Origin: Alphaproteobacteria bacterium
GTDB taxonomy: Bacteria; Pseudomonadota; Alphaproteobacteria; Geminicoccales; Geminicoccaceae
Direction of reading: 5' to 3'
Assembly (NCBI GenBank): GCA_026982585.1
Contig: JALSGW010000343.1
Span: 1-10,210 of the forward strand
DNA length: 10,210 nt
In this document: piece by piece, positions 1 to 10,210 of the stretch
Layout of the letters: the number at the start of each line of letters is the position of its first letter
Numbering within the stretch: the stretch's first letter is position 1
Position numbers and translations under genes: made by a program
The notes under the pieces: model-generated
Seen by the model: the letters and a program-made list of their open reading frames with translations, nothing else
Told to the model about the DNA's origin: nothing
Database searches by the model: none

Positions 1-95
1 TCCAGCCCATCGCCATGGAACAGGGCCTGCGCTTCGCCATCCGCGAAGGCGGACGCACCGTCGGCGCCGGCGTCGTCACCGAAGTCCTGGAGTGA
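1..95 (+). CDS. tuf: Elongation factor Tu, C-terminal end (partial)
   Basis: The window opens inside this gene. Codons in phase from base 3 give 30 residues, starting QPIAMEQGLRFAIREGG and ending VVTEVLE before TGA at 93-95. This is the nearly invariant last strand of domain 3 of EF-Tu, the GTPase that carries aminoacyl-tRNA to the ribosomal A site. The family end is usually GRTVGAGVV followed by a short variable tail, which fits here. Only the end is visible, so the G domain and copy number cannot be judged. Alphaproteobacteria often carry two tuf copies, one of them directly upstream of tRNA-Trp and secE as here. Identification is secure despite the short fragment. Confidence 0.95.
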   Translation, partial: QPIAMEQGLRFAIREGGRTVGAGVVTEVLE

Positions 96-138
96 GGGGG
101 AGGCTTGCCTCGGGCGCGGGAAGCGCATAGGTAAGGGG

Positions 139-160
139 GCGACCGGCGCCGCCTGGTCGC
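139..160 (+). other. Hairpin between tuf and tRNA-Trp
   Basis: GCGACC (139-144) pairs perfectly with GGTCGC (155-160). One G-T and one G-C pair can be added inside, leaving a 6-base loop. A second small hairpin (CGCGC at 160-164 with GCGCG at 171-175) follows. There is no T-run, so it does not look like an intrinsic terminator. It may be a processing or folding element in a tuf-tRNA-secE transcript. The rest of 96-202 holds no gene and no convincing promoter. Confidence 0.4.
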
Positions 161-202
161 GCGCGGTCGTGCGCGGGATGGCGGGAGCGACCGCAGCCGC
201 GG

Positions 203-278
203 AGGAGTGTAGCTCAATTGGCAGAGCACCGGTCTCCAAAACCGGGGGTTGGGGGTTCGAGTCCCTCCACTCCTGCCA
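203..278 (+). tRNA. trnW: tRNA-Trp (anticodon CCA)
   Basis: All arms can be drawn by eye. The acceptor stem is AGGAGTG (203-209) with CACTCCT (268-274), followed by discriminator G275 and an encoded CCA (276-278). The D stem is GCTC (212-215) with GAGC (224-227). The anticodon stem is CCGGT (229-233) with ACCGG (241-245), closing the loop CTCCAAA with anticodon CCA at 236-238. The T arm is GGGGG (251-255), loop TTCGAGT, and CCCTC (263-267), with one G-T pair. CCA reads UGG, and G73 is the usual tryptophan discriminator. The 76-base length is normal. A tRNA-Trp between tuf and secE is a conserved proteobacterial arrangement. Because no terminator or strong promoter is visible on either side, it is probably cut out of a longer transcript. 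Confidence 0.98.
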
Positions 279-310
279 ATCGTCTGCGGCAGCGTGAGGC
301 GTAGGGGGCG

Positions 311-508
311 ATGGCCAAGACCTCACCGGCCCAGTTCGTGCGCGAGGTGCGCCAGGAGCTCGCCAAGGTCACCTGGCCGACCCGGCGCGAACTGTTCTAC
401 ACCACCTTGAGCGTGTTGGTGATGTCGGCTCTGGCGGCACTGTTCTTCTTCTTCACCGATCTCGTCATCGGCTGGGTGATCCGGCTGGTCATGGGGCTCG
501 GCGGCTGA
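311..508 (+). CDS. secE: Preprotein translocase subunit SecE
   Basis: A 65-residue protein with the SecE signature EVRQELAKVTWPTRREL at about 11-27 and one long hydrophobic helix at about 30-61. SecE clamps the two halves of SecY in the inner-membrane SecYEG channel that exports unfolded proteins. The conserved cytosolic amphipathic segment (KVTWPTR) lies just before the span, as in the family. This is the short single-span form found in most bacteria, not the roughly 127-residue three-span enterobacterial form, which argues against an enteric host. The ATG at 311 follows a purine run, TAGGGGG at 302-308, and GAGG at 296-299. The stop codon overlaps the nusG start by one base (TGATG), so the two are likely translationally coupled. 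secE-nusG adjacency is almost universal. Confidence 0.97.
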   Translation: MAKTSPAQFVREVRQELAKVTWPTRRELFYTTLSVLVMSALAALFFFFTDLVIGWVIRLVMGLGG

Positions 509-1041
509 TGGCGGAACCGCGCTGGTACATCATCCACGTCTATTCGGGCTTTGAGAAGAAGGTGGCCCAGCAGATCCAGGAGCAGGCCGCCCAGAAGGGG
601 CTTGCCGATCGCATCCTGGAGGTGCTGGTGCCGGCCGAGGAGGTCACCGAGGTGCGGCGCGGCCGCCGGGTGACCAGCGAGCGCAAGTTCTTCCCGGGCT
701 ATGTGCTGGTGCGGGTGGCGCTGGACGACGAGACCTGGTCGTTGATCAAGAACATCCCCAAGGTCACCGGCTTTCTCGGCGCCGGCGGCAAGCCGACGCC
801 GATCCCCGAGGAGGAGGCGGCGCGGGTGCGCAGCCAGGTCCAGGAGGGGTTTGAACAGCCGCGGCCGCTGGTGGAGTTTCTGCCCGGCGATCGGGTGCGG
901 GTGACCGAGGGTCCGTTCAGCACCTTCGAGGGGGTGGTGGAGGAGGTGGACGAGGGCAAGGGCCGGCTCAAGGTGTCGGTGTCCATCTTCGGCCGCGCGA
1001 CCCCGGTGGACCTGGAGTATTCCCAGGTGGAAAAGGTGTAG
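508..1041 (+). CDS. nusG: Transcription termination/antitermination factor NusG
   Basis: A 177-residue protein with the normal two-domain plan. The NGN domain (about 4-115) includes WYIIHVYSGFEKKVA at 6-20 and the FFPGYVLV motif at 61-68, which forms the face that binds the clamp helices of RpoC. The KOW domain (about 123-177) carries PGDRVRVTEGPFSTFEGVV, the site that binds ribosomal protein S10 or Rho in E. coli. NusG suppresses pausing, helps Rho, and couples RNA polymerase to the leading ribosome. Length matches alphaproteobacterial NusG and there is no extra inserted domain. The start overlaps the secE stop (TGATG) and has no clear Shine-Dalgarno sequence of its own, which supports translational coupling. 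It is encoded with its own target, the polymerase, in the same cluster. Confidence 0.97.
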   Translation: MAEPRWYIIHVYSGFEKKVAQQIQEQAAQKGLADRILEVLVPAEEVTEVRRGRRVTSERKFFPGYVLVRVALDDETWSLIKNIPKVTGFLGAGGKPTPIPEEEAARVRSQVQEGFEQPRPLVEFLPGDRVRVTEGPFSTFEGVVEEVDEGKGRLKVSVSIFGRATPVDLEYSQVEKV

Positions 1042-1050
1042 ACGCCCGGG

Positions 1051-1077
1051 CGGGAGCGACCCTCGGCGGAGGGTGGC
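1051..1077 (+). promoter_or_regulatory. Hairpin in the nusG-rplK gap, candidate L1 operator region
   Basis: ACCCTC (1059-1064) pairs with GAGGGT (1069-1074) around the loop GGCG. After a G/G mismatch, two more pairs (1056-1057 with 1076-1077) extend the stem. It is not followed by T residues, so termination is unlikely. In E. coli the L1 protein represses the L11-L1 mRNA from a site in the rplK leader, and this is the same position. I did not recognise an L1-binding consensus, so the operator role is inference from position only. Confidence 0.4.
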
Positions 1078-1088
1078 GTTGGGACCGC

Positions 1089-1096
1089 AGGAGGAG
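1089..1096 (+). promoter_or_regulatory. Shine-Dalgarno of rplK
   Basis: AGGAGGAG lies here. From the core AGGAGG (1089-1094) to the ATG at 1102 is 7 bases, which is ideal. An in-frame GTG at 1096 overlaps this site and would be too close to use, so ATG 1102 is the start. Confidence 0.85.
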
Positions 1097-1101
1097 TGAG
1101 G

Positions 1102-1530
1102 ATGGCGAAAAAGGTCGTCGGGTACATTCGCTTGCAGGTGCCGGCCGGCAAGGCCACGCCCTCGCCGCCCATCGGCCCGGCCTTGGGCCAGCGGGGGCTC
1201 AACATCATGGAGTTCTGCAAGCAGTTCAACGCCCAGACCCAGGGGCTGGAGCCCGGCACCCCGATCCCGGTCATCATCACCGCCTATTCGGATCGCAGCT
1301 TCAGTTTCGTCACCAAGATGCCGCCGGTGTCCTGGTATCTGAAGCGGGCGGCGGGGATCGAGAAGGGGGCCGCGGAGCCGGGGCGGCAGACGGTGGGTCG
1401 GGTGACGGTGGCCCAGTGCCGCGAGATCGCCCAGCAGAAGCTCAAGGATCTCAATACCGAGGATCTCGAGGCGGCGACCCGGACGGTGATGGGGTCGGCC
1501 AGGTCCATGGGACTCGAGGTGGTGGAGTAG
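1102..1530 (+). CDS. rplK: 50S ribosomal protein L11
   Basis: A 142-residue protein, the normal family length. The N-terminal domain (about 1-70) has the proline-rich segment SPPIGPALGQRGLNIMEFCK at 21-40, the binding area for thiostrepton-type drugs and release factors. The C-terminal domain (about 75-142) binds the 1070 region of 23S rRNA and ends with the conserved GSARSMGLEV at 131-140. L11 sits at the base of the GTPase stalk with L10 and L7/L12 and is needed for the stringent response through RelA-type enzymes. The ATG at 1102 was chosen over the GTG two codons upstream because it gives the universal MAKK start and correct spacing to AGGAGGAG. It is followed after 4 bases by rplA, whose ribosome-binding site lies within the last codons of rplK, so the two are probably coupled. 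Confidence 0.97.
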   Translation: MAKKVVGYIRLQVPAGKATPSPPIGPALGQRGLNIMEFCKQFNAQTQGLEPGTPIPVIITAYSDRSFSFVTKMPPVSWYLKRAAGIEKGAAEPGRQTVGRVTVAQCREIAQQKLKDLNTEDLEAATRTVMGSARSMGLEVVE

Positions 1531-1534
1531 GGCC

Positions 1535-2233
1535 GTGGCGAAGCGAGGCAAGCGCATCCGGGCCGCGTACGAGCTCGTCGACCGCAGCCGCGCCTATCCG
1601 CTCGAGGAGGCGCTGGAGCTGGTGAAGAAGACCGCCACCGCCAAGTTCGACGAAACCGTGGAGCTGGCGGTGAACCTGGGCGTGGATCCGCGCCATGCCG
1701 ACCAGATGGTGCGGGGCATGGTGACGCTGCCGCACGGGACCGGCAGGACGGTGCGGGTGGCGGTGTTCGCCCGCGGCGCCAAGGCGGAGGAGGCGAAGGC
1801 GGCCGGAGCGGATCTCGTCGGGGCGGAGGATCTCGCGGAGCGCATCCAGGCGGGCGAGATCGACTTCGACCGCTGTATCGCCACCCCCGACATGATGCCC
1901 CTGGTCGGCCGTCTCGGGCGCATCCTCGGCCCGCGGGGGCTGATGCCCAATCCCAAGCTCGGCACCGTCACCCAGGATGTGGCCGAGGCGGTGAAGGCGG
2001 CCAAGGCGGGTCAGGTGCAGTTCCGGGTCGAGCGGGCCGGGATCGTGCACGCCGGCATCGGCAAGGTGAGCTTTCCCACCGAGGCGCTGGTGGAGAACGC
2101 CCGCGCGCTCGCCGACGCGCTCAACCGGGCCAAGCCGAGCGGAGTCAAGGGCACCTATTTCCGCCGCGCCCATGTGAGCTCCACCATGGGGCCGGGGATC
2201 GAGGTGCAGGTGCCGACGCTGGTGCAGGGATAG
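1535..2233 (+). CDS. rplA: 50S ribosomal protein L1 (GTG start)
   Basis: A 232-residue protein of standard length. The L1 signature is clear: GPRGLMPNPKLGTVT at about 132-146 in domain II, and the C-terminal domain I segment KGTYFRRAHVSSTMGPGI at 205-222. L1 forms the mobile L1 stalk that guides deacylated tRNA out of the E site. In E. coli it also represses its own L11-L1 mRNA. The start codon is GTG at 1535, preceded by GGAG at 1524-1527 inside the end of rplK with 7-base spacing. It gives MAKRGKRI, the family-type N-terminus. No ATG alternative keeps that N-terminus. The stop at 2231-2233 is followed by the long rplJ leader. Confidence 0.97.
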   Translation: MAKRGKRIRAAYELVDRSRAYPLEEALELVKKTATAKFDETVELAVNLGVDPRHADQMVRGMVTLPHGTGRTVRVAVFARGAKAEEAKAAGADLVGAEDLAERIQAGEIDFDRCIATPDMMPLVGRLGRILGPRGLMPNPKLGTVTQDVAEAVKAAKAGQVQFRVERAGIVHAGIGKVSFPTEALVENARALADALNRAKPSGVKGTYFRRAHVSSTMGPGIEVQVPTLVQG

Positions 2234-2424
2234 GACGGCGTGGAGGGACTTGCCAGAGCCCGCGGGCGCCCTAATTTGCAGGGCTCCACGAGCGGAGCGC
2301 TGGGCGCGGGATCGGTGTCGCGCACAGCCGCTTTTGCGCGTCCGCCCGGATCGATGCGGACTCCCGCGGGCGGGCGGGGCCGGTCGGCAGGATTCTCTCG
2401 CCGCGGCAGTTGAGGAGACCATCG
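2234..2424 (+). promoter_or_regulatory. rplJ leader, probable L10(L12)n autoregulatory RNA
   Basis: A 191-base gene-free stretch. Visible pairings are TGGAG (2241-2245) with CTCCA (2284-2288) enclosing GCCCT (2268-2272) with AGGGC (2280-2284), whose loop AATTTGC is strikingly AT-rich for this DNA. The two stems share one base, C2284. Two further hairpins follow: CGCGCA (2319-2324) with TGCGCG (2335-2340), and TCCGC (2341-2345) with GCGGA (2356-2360). A competing pairing joins CCGCCCG (2342-2348) to CGGGCGG (2367-2373). In E. coli and many other bacteria the L10(L12)4 complex binds the rplJ leader and represses rplJL translation; position and length fit. I cannot confirm the kink-turn consensus by eye, so the family assignment rests on location. 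No T-run terminator and no clear promoter are visible. Confidence 0.65.
2412..2417 (+). promoter_or_regulatory. Shine-Dalgarno of rplJ
   Basis: GAGGAG lies 7 bases before the GTG at 2425. An in-frame TTG at 2410 overlaps it and therefore cannot be served by it, which fixes the start at the GTG. Confidence 0.8.
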
Positions 2425-2943
2425 GTGCTGCGTGCGCAGAAGGTGAAGGTGGTGGACGAGCTGCACGCGGTGTTCACGCGTGCGGCGGTGGTGGTGGTGG
2501 CGCATTACAAGGGGCTGAACGTGCCGGAGATGAGCGCGCTGCGGGCGCGCATGCGGGAGCACGGCGGCCGTTTGCGGGTGGTCAAGAACCGGCTCGCCAA
2601 GCGGGCGCTGGCGGGCACCCGCTATGAGGGTTTGGCGCCGCTGCTCGCCGGGCCGAGCGCCATCGCCTGGGCGGAGCAGGATCCGGTGGCGCCGCCCAAG
2701 GTGCTGGTGGAGTTCGCCAAGGGCAACGACAAGCTGGTGATCGTCGGCGGTGCTCTCGGCGAGACGTTGCTGGACGCGGAGGCGGTGCGGGCGCTCGCCC
2801 AGCTGCCGTCCCTGGACGAGCTGCGGGCGCGGCTCGTGGGCCTGTTGCAGGCGCCGGCGGGTCAGCTCGTGCGGCTGCTCGGCGAGCCGGGCGCGCGGCT
2901 TGCGCGGGTGTTGCGGGCGCGGGGCGAACAGGCCGAGGGCTGA
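2425..2943 (+). CDS. rplJ: 50S ribosomal protein L10 (GTG start)
   Basis: A 172-residue protein. It begins MLRAQK, close to the M-x-R-A-Q-K start of alphaproteobacterial L10. The rRNA-binding globular domain (about 1-130) contains VVVVAHYKGLNVPEM at 22-36 and the conserved basic stretch VVKNRLAKRALAGT at 52-65. The C-terminal part (about 130-172) is a leucine- and arginine-rich helical segment, the arm on which L7/L12 dimers sit. The number of dimers carried cannot be read reliably from sequence. L10 anchors the stalk that recruits EF-Tu, EF-G and other translational GTPases. In E. coli the L10-L12 complex represses this mRNA from the leader. The GTG at 2425 is preferred over the TTG at 2410 because of the GAGGAG spacing and the N-terminal match. 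rplL follows after 45 bases. Confidence 0.95.
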   Translation: MLRAQKVKVVDELHAVFTRAAVVVVAHYKGLNVPEMSALRARMREHGGRLRVVKNRLAKRALAGTRYEGLAPLLAGPSAIAWAEQDPVAPPKVLVEFAKGNDKLVIVGGALGETLLDAEAVRALAQLPSLDELRARLVGLLQAPAGQLVRLLGEPGARLARVLRARGEQAEG

Positions 2944-2958
2944 CCGGCGGGGGCCGGT
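2943..2958 (+). other. Hairpin at the rplJ stop codon
   Basis: ACCGGC (2943-2948) pairs with GCCGGT (2953-2958) around a GGGG loop. The first base of the stem is the last base of the rplJ TGA. No T-run follows. It may protect the upstream mRNA or tune reinitiation at rplL. Confidence 0.4.
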
Positions 2959-2978
2959 GTGGTGGAGAGTCTGGAGAC

Positions 2979-2983
2979 GGAGG
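2979..2983 (+). promoter_or_regulatory. Shine-Dalgarno of rplL
   Basis: GGAGG ends 5 bases before the ATG at 2989. A GTG at 2986 directly abuts the ATG, and GTG codons at 2959 and 2962 lie in the same frame, but these lack a comparable site and would add residues not seen in the L7/L12 family. Confidence 0.8.
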
Positions 2984-2988
2984 ACGTG

Positions 2989-3369
2989 ATGGCGAATCTG
3001 GAGCAGCTGGTCGAGGATCTGTCCAAGCTCACCGTCCTGGAGGCGGCGGAGCTGGCCAAGATGCTGGAGGAGAAGTGGGGCGTGTCGGCGGCGGCGCCGG
3101 TGGCGGTGGCGGCGGTGCCGGGTGCCGCGCCGGCGGCGGCCGAGGCGGCCGAGGAGAAGACCGAGTTCGACGTCATCCTGGCCAGCGTGGGCGACAAGAA
3201 GATCAACGTCATCAAGGAGGTGCGGGCCATCACCGGCCTCGGCCTCAAGGAGGCCAAGGATCTCGTCGAGGGGGCGCCCAAGCCGGTGAAGGAGGGGGTG
3301 TCCAAGGAGGAGGCGGAGAAAATCAAGCAGCAGCTCGAGGCGGCTGGCGCCACCGTGGAGATCAAGTGA
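2989..3369 (+). CDS. rplL: 50S ribosomal protein L7/L12
   Basis: A 126-residue acidic protein with the three family parts. The N-terminal dimerisation domain (about 1-33) is LEQLVEDLSKLTVLEAAELA and what follows. The flexible hinge (about 34-56) is made almost only of Ala, Pro and Val. The C-terminal domain (about 57-126) has FDVIL, the conserved KINVIKEVRAITGLGLKEAK at 71-90, and LVEGAPKPVKEGVSKEEAE, the surface that contacts translational GTPases. It is the only multi-copy ribosomal protein, carried as dimers on L10. The start at 2989 gives the family-standard N-terminus. The hinge is coded by GC-only Ala/Pro/Val codons, giving a simple-sequence look at 3091-3150. A long structured gap separates it from rpoB, a common place for partial attenuation. 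Confidence 0.97.
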   Translation: MANLEQLVEDLSKLTVLEAAELAKMLEEKWGVSAAAPVAVAAVPGAAPAAAEAAEEKTEFDVILASVGDKKINVIKEVRAITGLGLKEAKDLVEGAPKPVKEGVSKEEAEKIKQQLEAAGATVEIK

Positions 3370-3370
3370 C

Positions 3371-3385
3371 CGTCCCGTCGGGACG
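3371..3385 (+). other. Hairpin just after the rplL stop codon
   Basis: CGTCCC (3371-3376) and GGGACG (3380-3385) form a perfect 6-bp stem with the 3-base loop GTC, one base after the TGA of rplL. The following ATGACG has no T-run, so it is not a standard terminator. It would mark a good 3' end for a stable rplJL message after processing. Confidence 0.45.
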
Positions 3386-3429
3386 ATGACGCCGACGGCG
3401 GATCGGCGCGCCGCGGCGGGGGAGGCGGA

Positions 3430-3458
3430 CCCTTCCGCTCGGGCCGGGTGCGGAAGGG
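3430..3458 (+). promoter_or_regulatory. Strong hairpin in the rplL-rpoB gap
   Basis: CCCTTCCGC (3430-3438) pairs perfectly over 9 bp with GCGGAAGGG (3450-3458), with an 11-base loop rich in G. In E. coli the same gap holds a partial attenuator and an RNase III cleavage site that lower rpoBC expression relative to rplJL. This stem is a candidate for a similar role, but no T-run follows, so any termination would have to be factor-dependent. Confidence 0.5.
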
Positions 3459-3480
3459 CGGTGCGGGGTGTTGGCCAGCG

Positions 3481-3517
3481 GGGCGAGCGAATCGTGGCTT
3501 CACGGTTCGCCTCGCCC
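3481..3517 (+). promoter_or_regulatory. Long hairpin in the rpoB leader
   Basis: The arms at 3481-3496 and 3501-3517 form 16 pairs around the tetraloop GCTT, broken only by one G-T pair and one bulged C. The stem is GGGCGA at the base and CGTG/CACG at the tip. It is the longest inverted repeat in the intergenic sequence of this window. No T-run follows. It may be an RNase III site, attenuator or stability element between rplL and rpoB. Confidence 0.6.
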
Positions 3518-3535
3518 GTTCGGCGTTGAACGGGC
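3514..3535 (+). promoter_or_regulatory. Competing hairpin in the rpoB leader
   Basis: GCCCGTTC (3514-3521) pairs perfectly with GAACGGGC (3528-3535) around the loop GGCGTT. Its 5' arm reuses bases 3514-3517, which close the base of the hairpin at 3481-3517, so the two cannot both form completely. Downstream 3536-3581 is mainly GC palindromes, such as GGCCCCGGGGCC at 3558-3569, leading to the rpoB ribosome-binding site. Confidence 0.55.
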
Positions 3536-3573
3536 CGGCCTCCGGAGGGCAGATCCCGGCCCCGGGGCCCGGC

Positions 3574-3579
3574 AAGGAG
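3574..3579 (+). promoter_or_regulatory. Shine-Dalgarno of rpoB, start ambiguous
   Basis: AAGGAG lies only 2 bases before the ATG at 3582 and 11 bases before a second in-frame ATG at 3591. The first is rather close and the second rather far, so either may be used. Confidence 0.6.
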
Positions 3580-3581
3580 AC

Positions 3582-7683
<4,102 letters not shown>

Positions 7684-7685
<2 letters not shown>

Positions 7686-7704
7686 AGCGGACCGGTTCCG
7701 CTTC
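7684..7704 (+). other. Hairpin overlapping the rpoB stop codon
   Basis: GAAGCGGA (7684-7691) pairs perfectly over 8 bp with TCCGCTTC (7697-7704), with loop CCGGT. The first two bases of the stem are the GA of the rpoB TGA. No T-run follows. It sits in the 56-base rpoB-rpoC gap and leaves the rpoC ribosome-binding site free. Confidence 0.5.
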
Positions 7705-7722
7705 CGGCGAGCGATCTCCCAC

Positions 7723-7728
7723 AAGGAG
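7723..7728 (+). promoter_or_regulatory. Shine-Dalgarno of rpoC, long spacing
   Basis: AAGGAG lies 13 bases before the ATG at 7742, longer than usual. The start is nevertheless well fixed, because an in-frame TAG at 7733 closes the frame just upstream and the protein begins in the family-typical way at this ATG. Confidence 0.65.
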
Positions 7729-7741
7729 CGAGTAGCAGCCC

Positions 7742-10210
<2,469 letters not shown>

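Noticed and set aside
105..133. A sigma-70 promoter TTGCCT - 17 bases - TAGGTA upstream of tRNA-Trp
   Set aside because: The -10 matches consensus at only two positions and the -35 is weak; not strong enough to list as a feature.
1096..1101. A two-codon extension of L11 from GTG 1096
   Set aside because: The GTG overlaps the AGGAGGAG site and cannot use it; ATG 1102 gives the usual MAKK start.
2410..2424. A TTG start for rplJ
   Set aside because: The TTG overlaps the Shine-Dalgarno GAGGAG, and the extra MRRPS residues are not family-like.
2250..2627. A 125-codon frame across the rplJ leader and start
   Set aside because: Ala/Gly/Arg-rich, out of frame with rplJ, and without a ribosome-binding site; consistent with chance in GC-rich DNA.
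2959..2988. A 10-codon extension of L7/L12 from GTG 2959
   Set aside because: The GGAGG site at 2979-2983 lies inside it and points to ATG 2989, which gives the standard family N-terminus.
3430..3535. An intrinsic terminator after rplL
   Set aside because: The stems are strong, but none is followed by a run of T, and rpoB has no visible promoter of its own after them.
3468..3581. A 38-codon N-terminal extension of RpoB from an upstream in-frame GTG
   Set aside because: It lacks a ribosome-binding site, runs through the strong leader hairpins, and does not resemble RpoB N-termini, which start shortly before the RIRKNFGRIP motif.

Overview
The window is about 70% GC and holds a core ribosomal-protein and RNA-polymerase gene cluster, all on the + strand: the end of tuf, tRNA-Trp(CCA), secE, nusG, rplK, rplA, rplJ, rplL, rpoB and the first 823 codons of rpoC. 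Several signs point to an alphaproteobacterium. SecE is short with a single membrane span, L10 has the alpha-type N-terminus (M-x-R-A-Q-K), RpoB carries DQTNPL where E. coli has DQNNPL, and RpoC has alpha-like wording around its first 200 residues. I cannot name the genus; the high GC with G/C-ending codons would suit a Rhodospirillales-like lineage, but that is a guess.

Layout. 1-95 is the last 30 codons of EF-Tu. 96-202 is a GC-rich spacer with short hairpins, followed by tRNA-Trp (203-278). secE and nusG overlap by one base (TGATG). A 60-base gap with a hairpin leads into rplK and rplA, which are 4 bases apart. A 191-base leader (2234-2424) precedes rplJ, at the place where the L10(L12)n autogenous operator is found in other bacteria. 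rplJ and rplL are 45 bases apart. A 212-base rplL-rpoB gap (3370-3581) is crowded with strong hairpins, two of which cannot form completely at the same time. rpoB and rpoC are separated by 56 bases containing an 8-bp hairpin that starts inside the rpoB stop codon.

How the genes work together. L11, L1, L10 and L7/L12 build the L1 stalk and the GTPase-activating stalk of the 50S subunit, on which EF-Tu acts. NusG binds RNA polymerase and couples it to the ribosome. SecE is part of the SecYEG translocon. RpoB and RpoC form the polymerase active site. Co-transcription with internal RNA structures would let the cell make several L7/L12 copies per L10 and fewer polymerase subunits per ribosomal protein.

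I see no mobile element, CRISPR array, accessory cassette or new protein family. The signals worth a second look are in the RNA: the rpoB leader hairpins, the rplJ leader, a run of hairpins touching stop codons, and a few synonymous-codon oddities inside rpoB.
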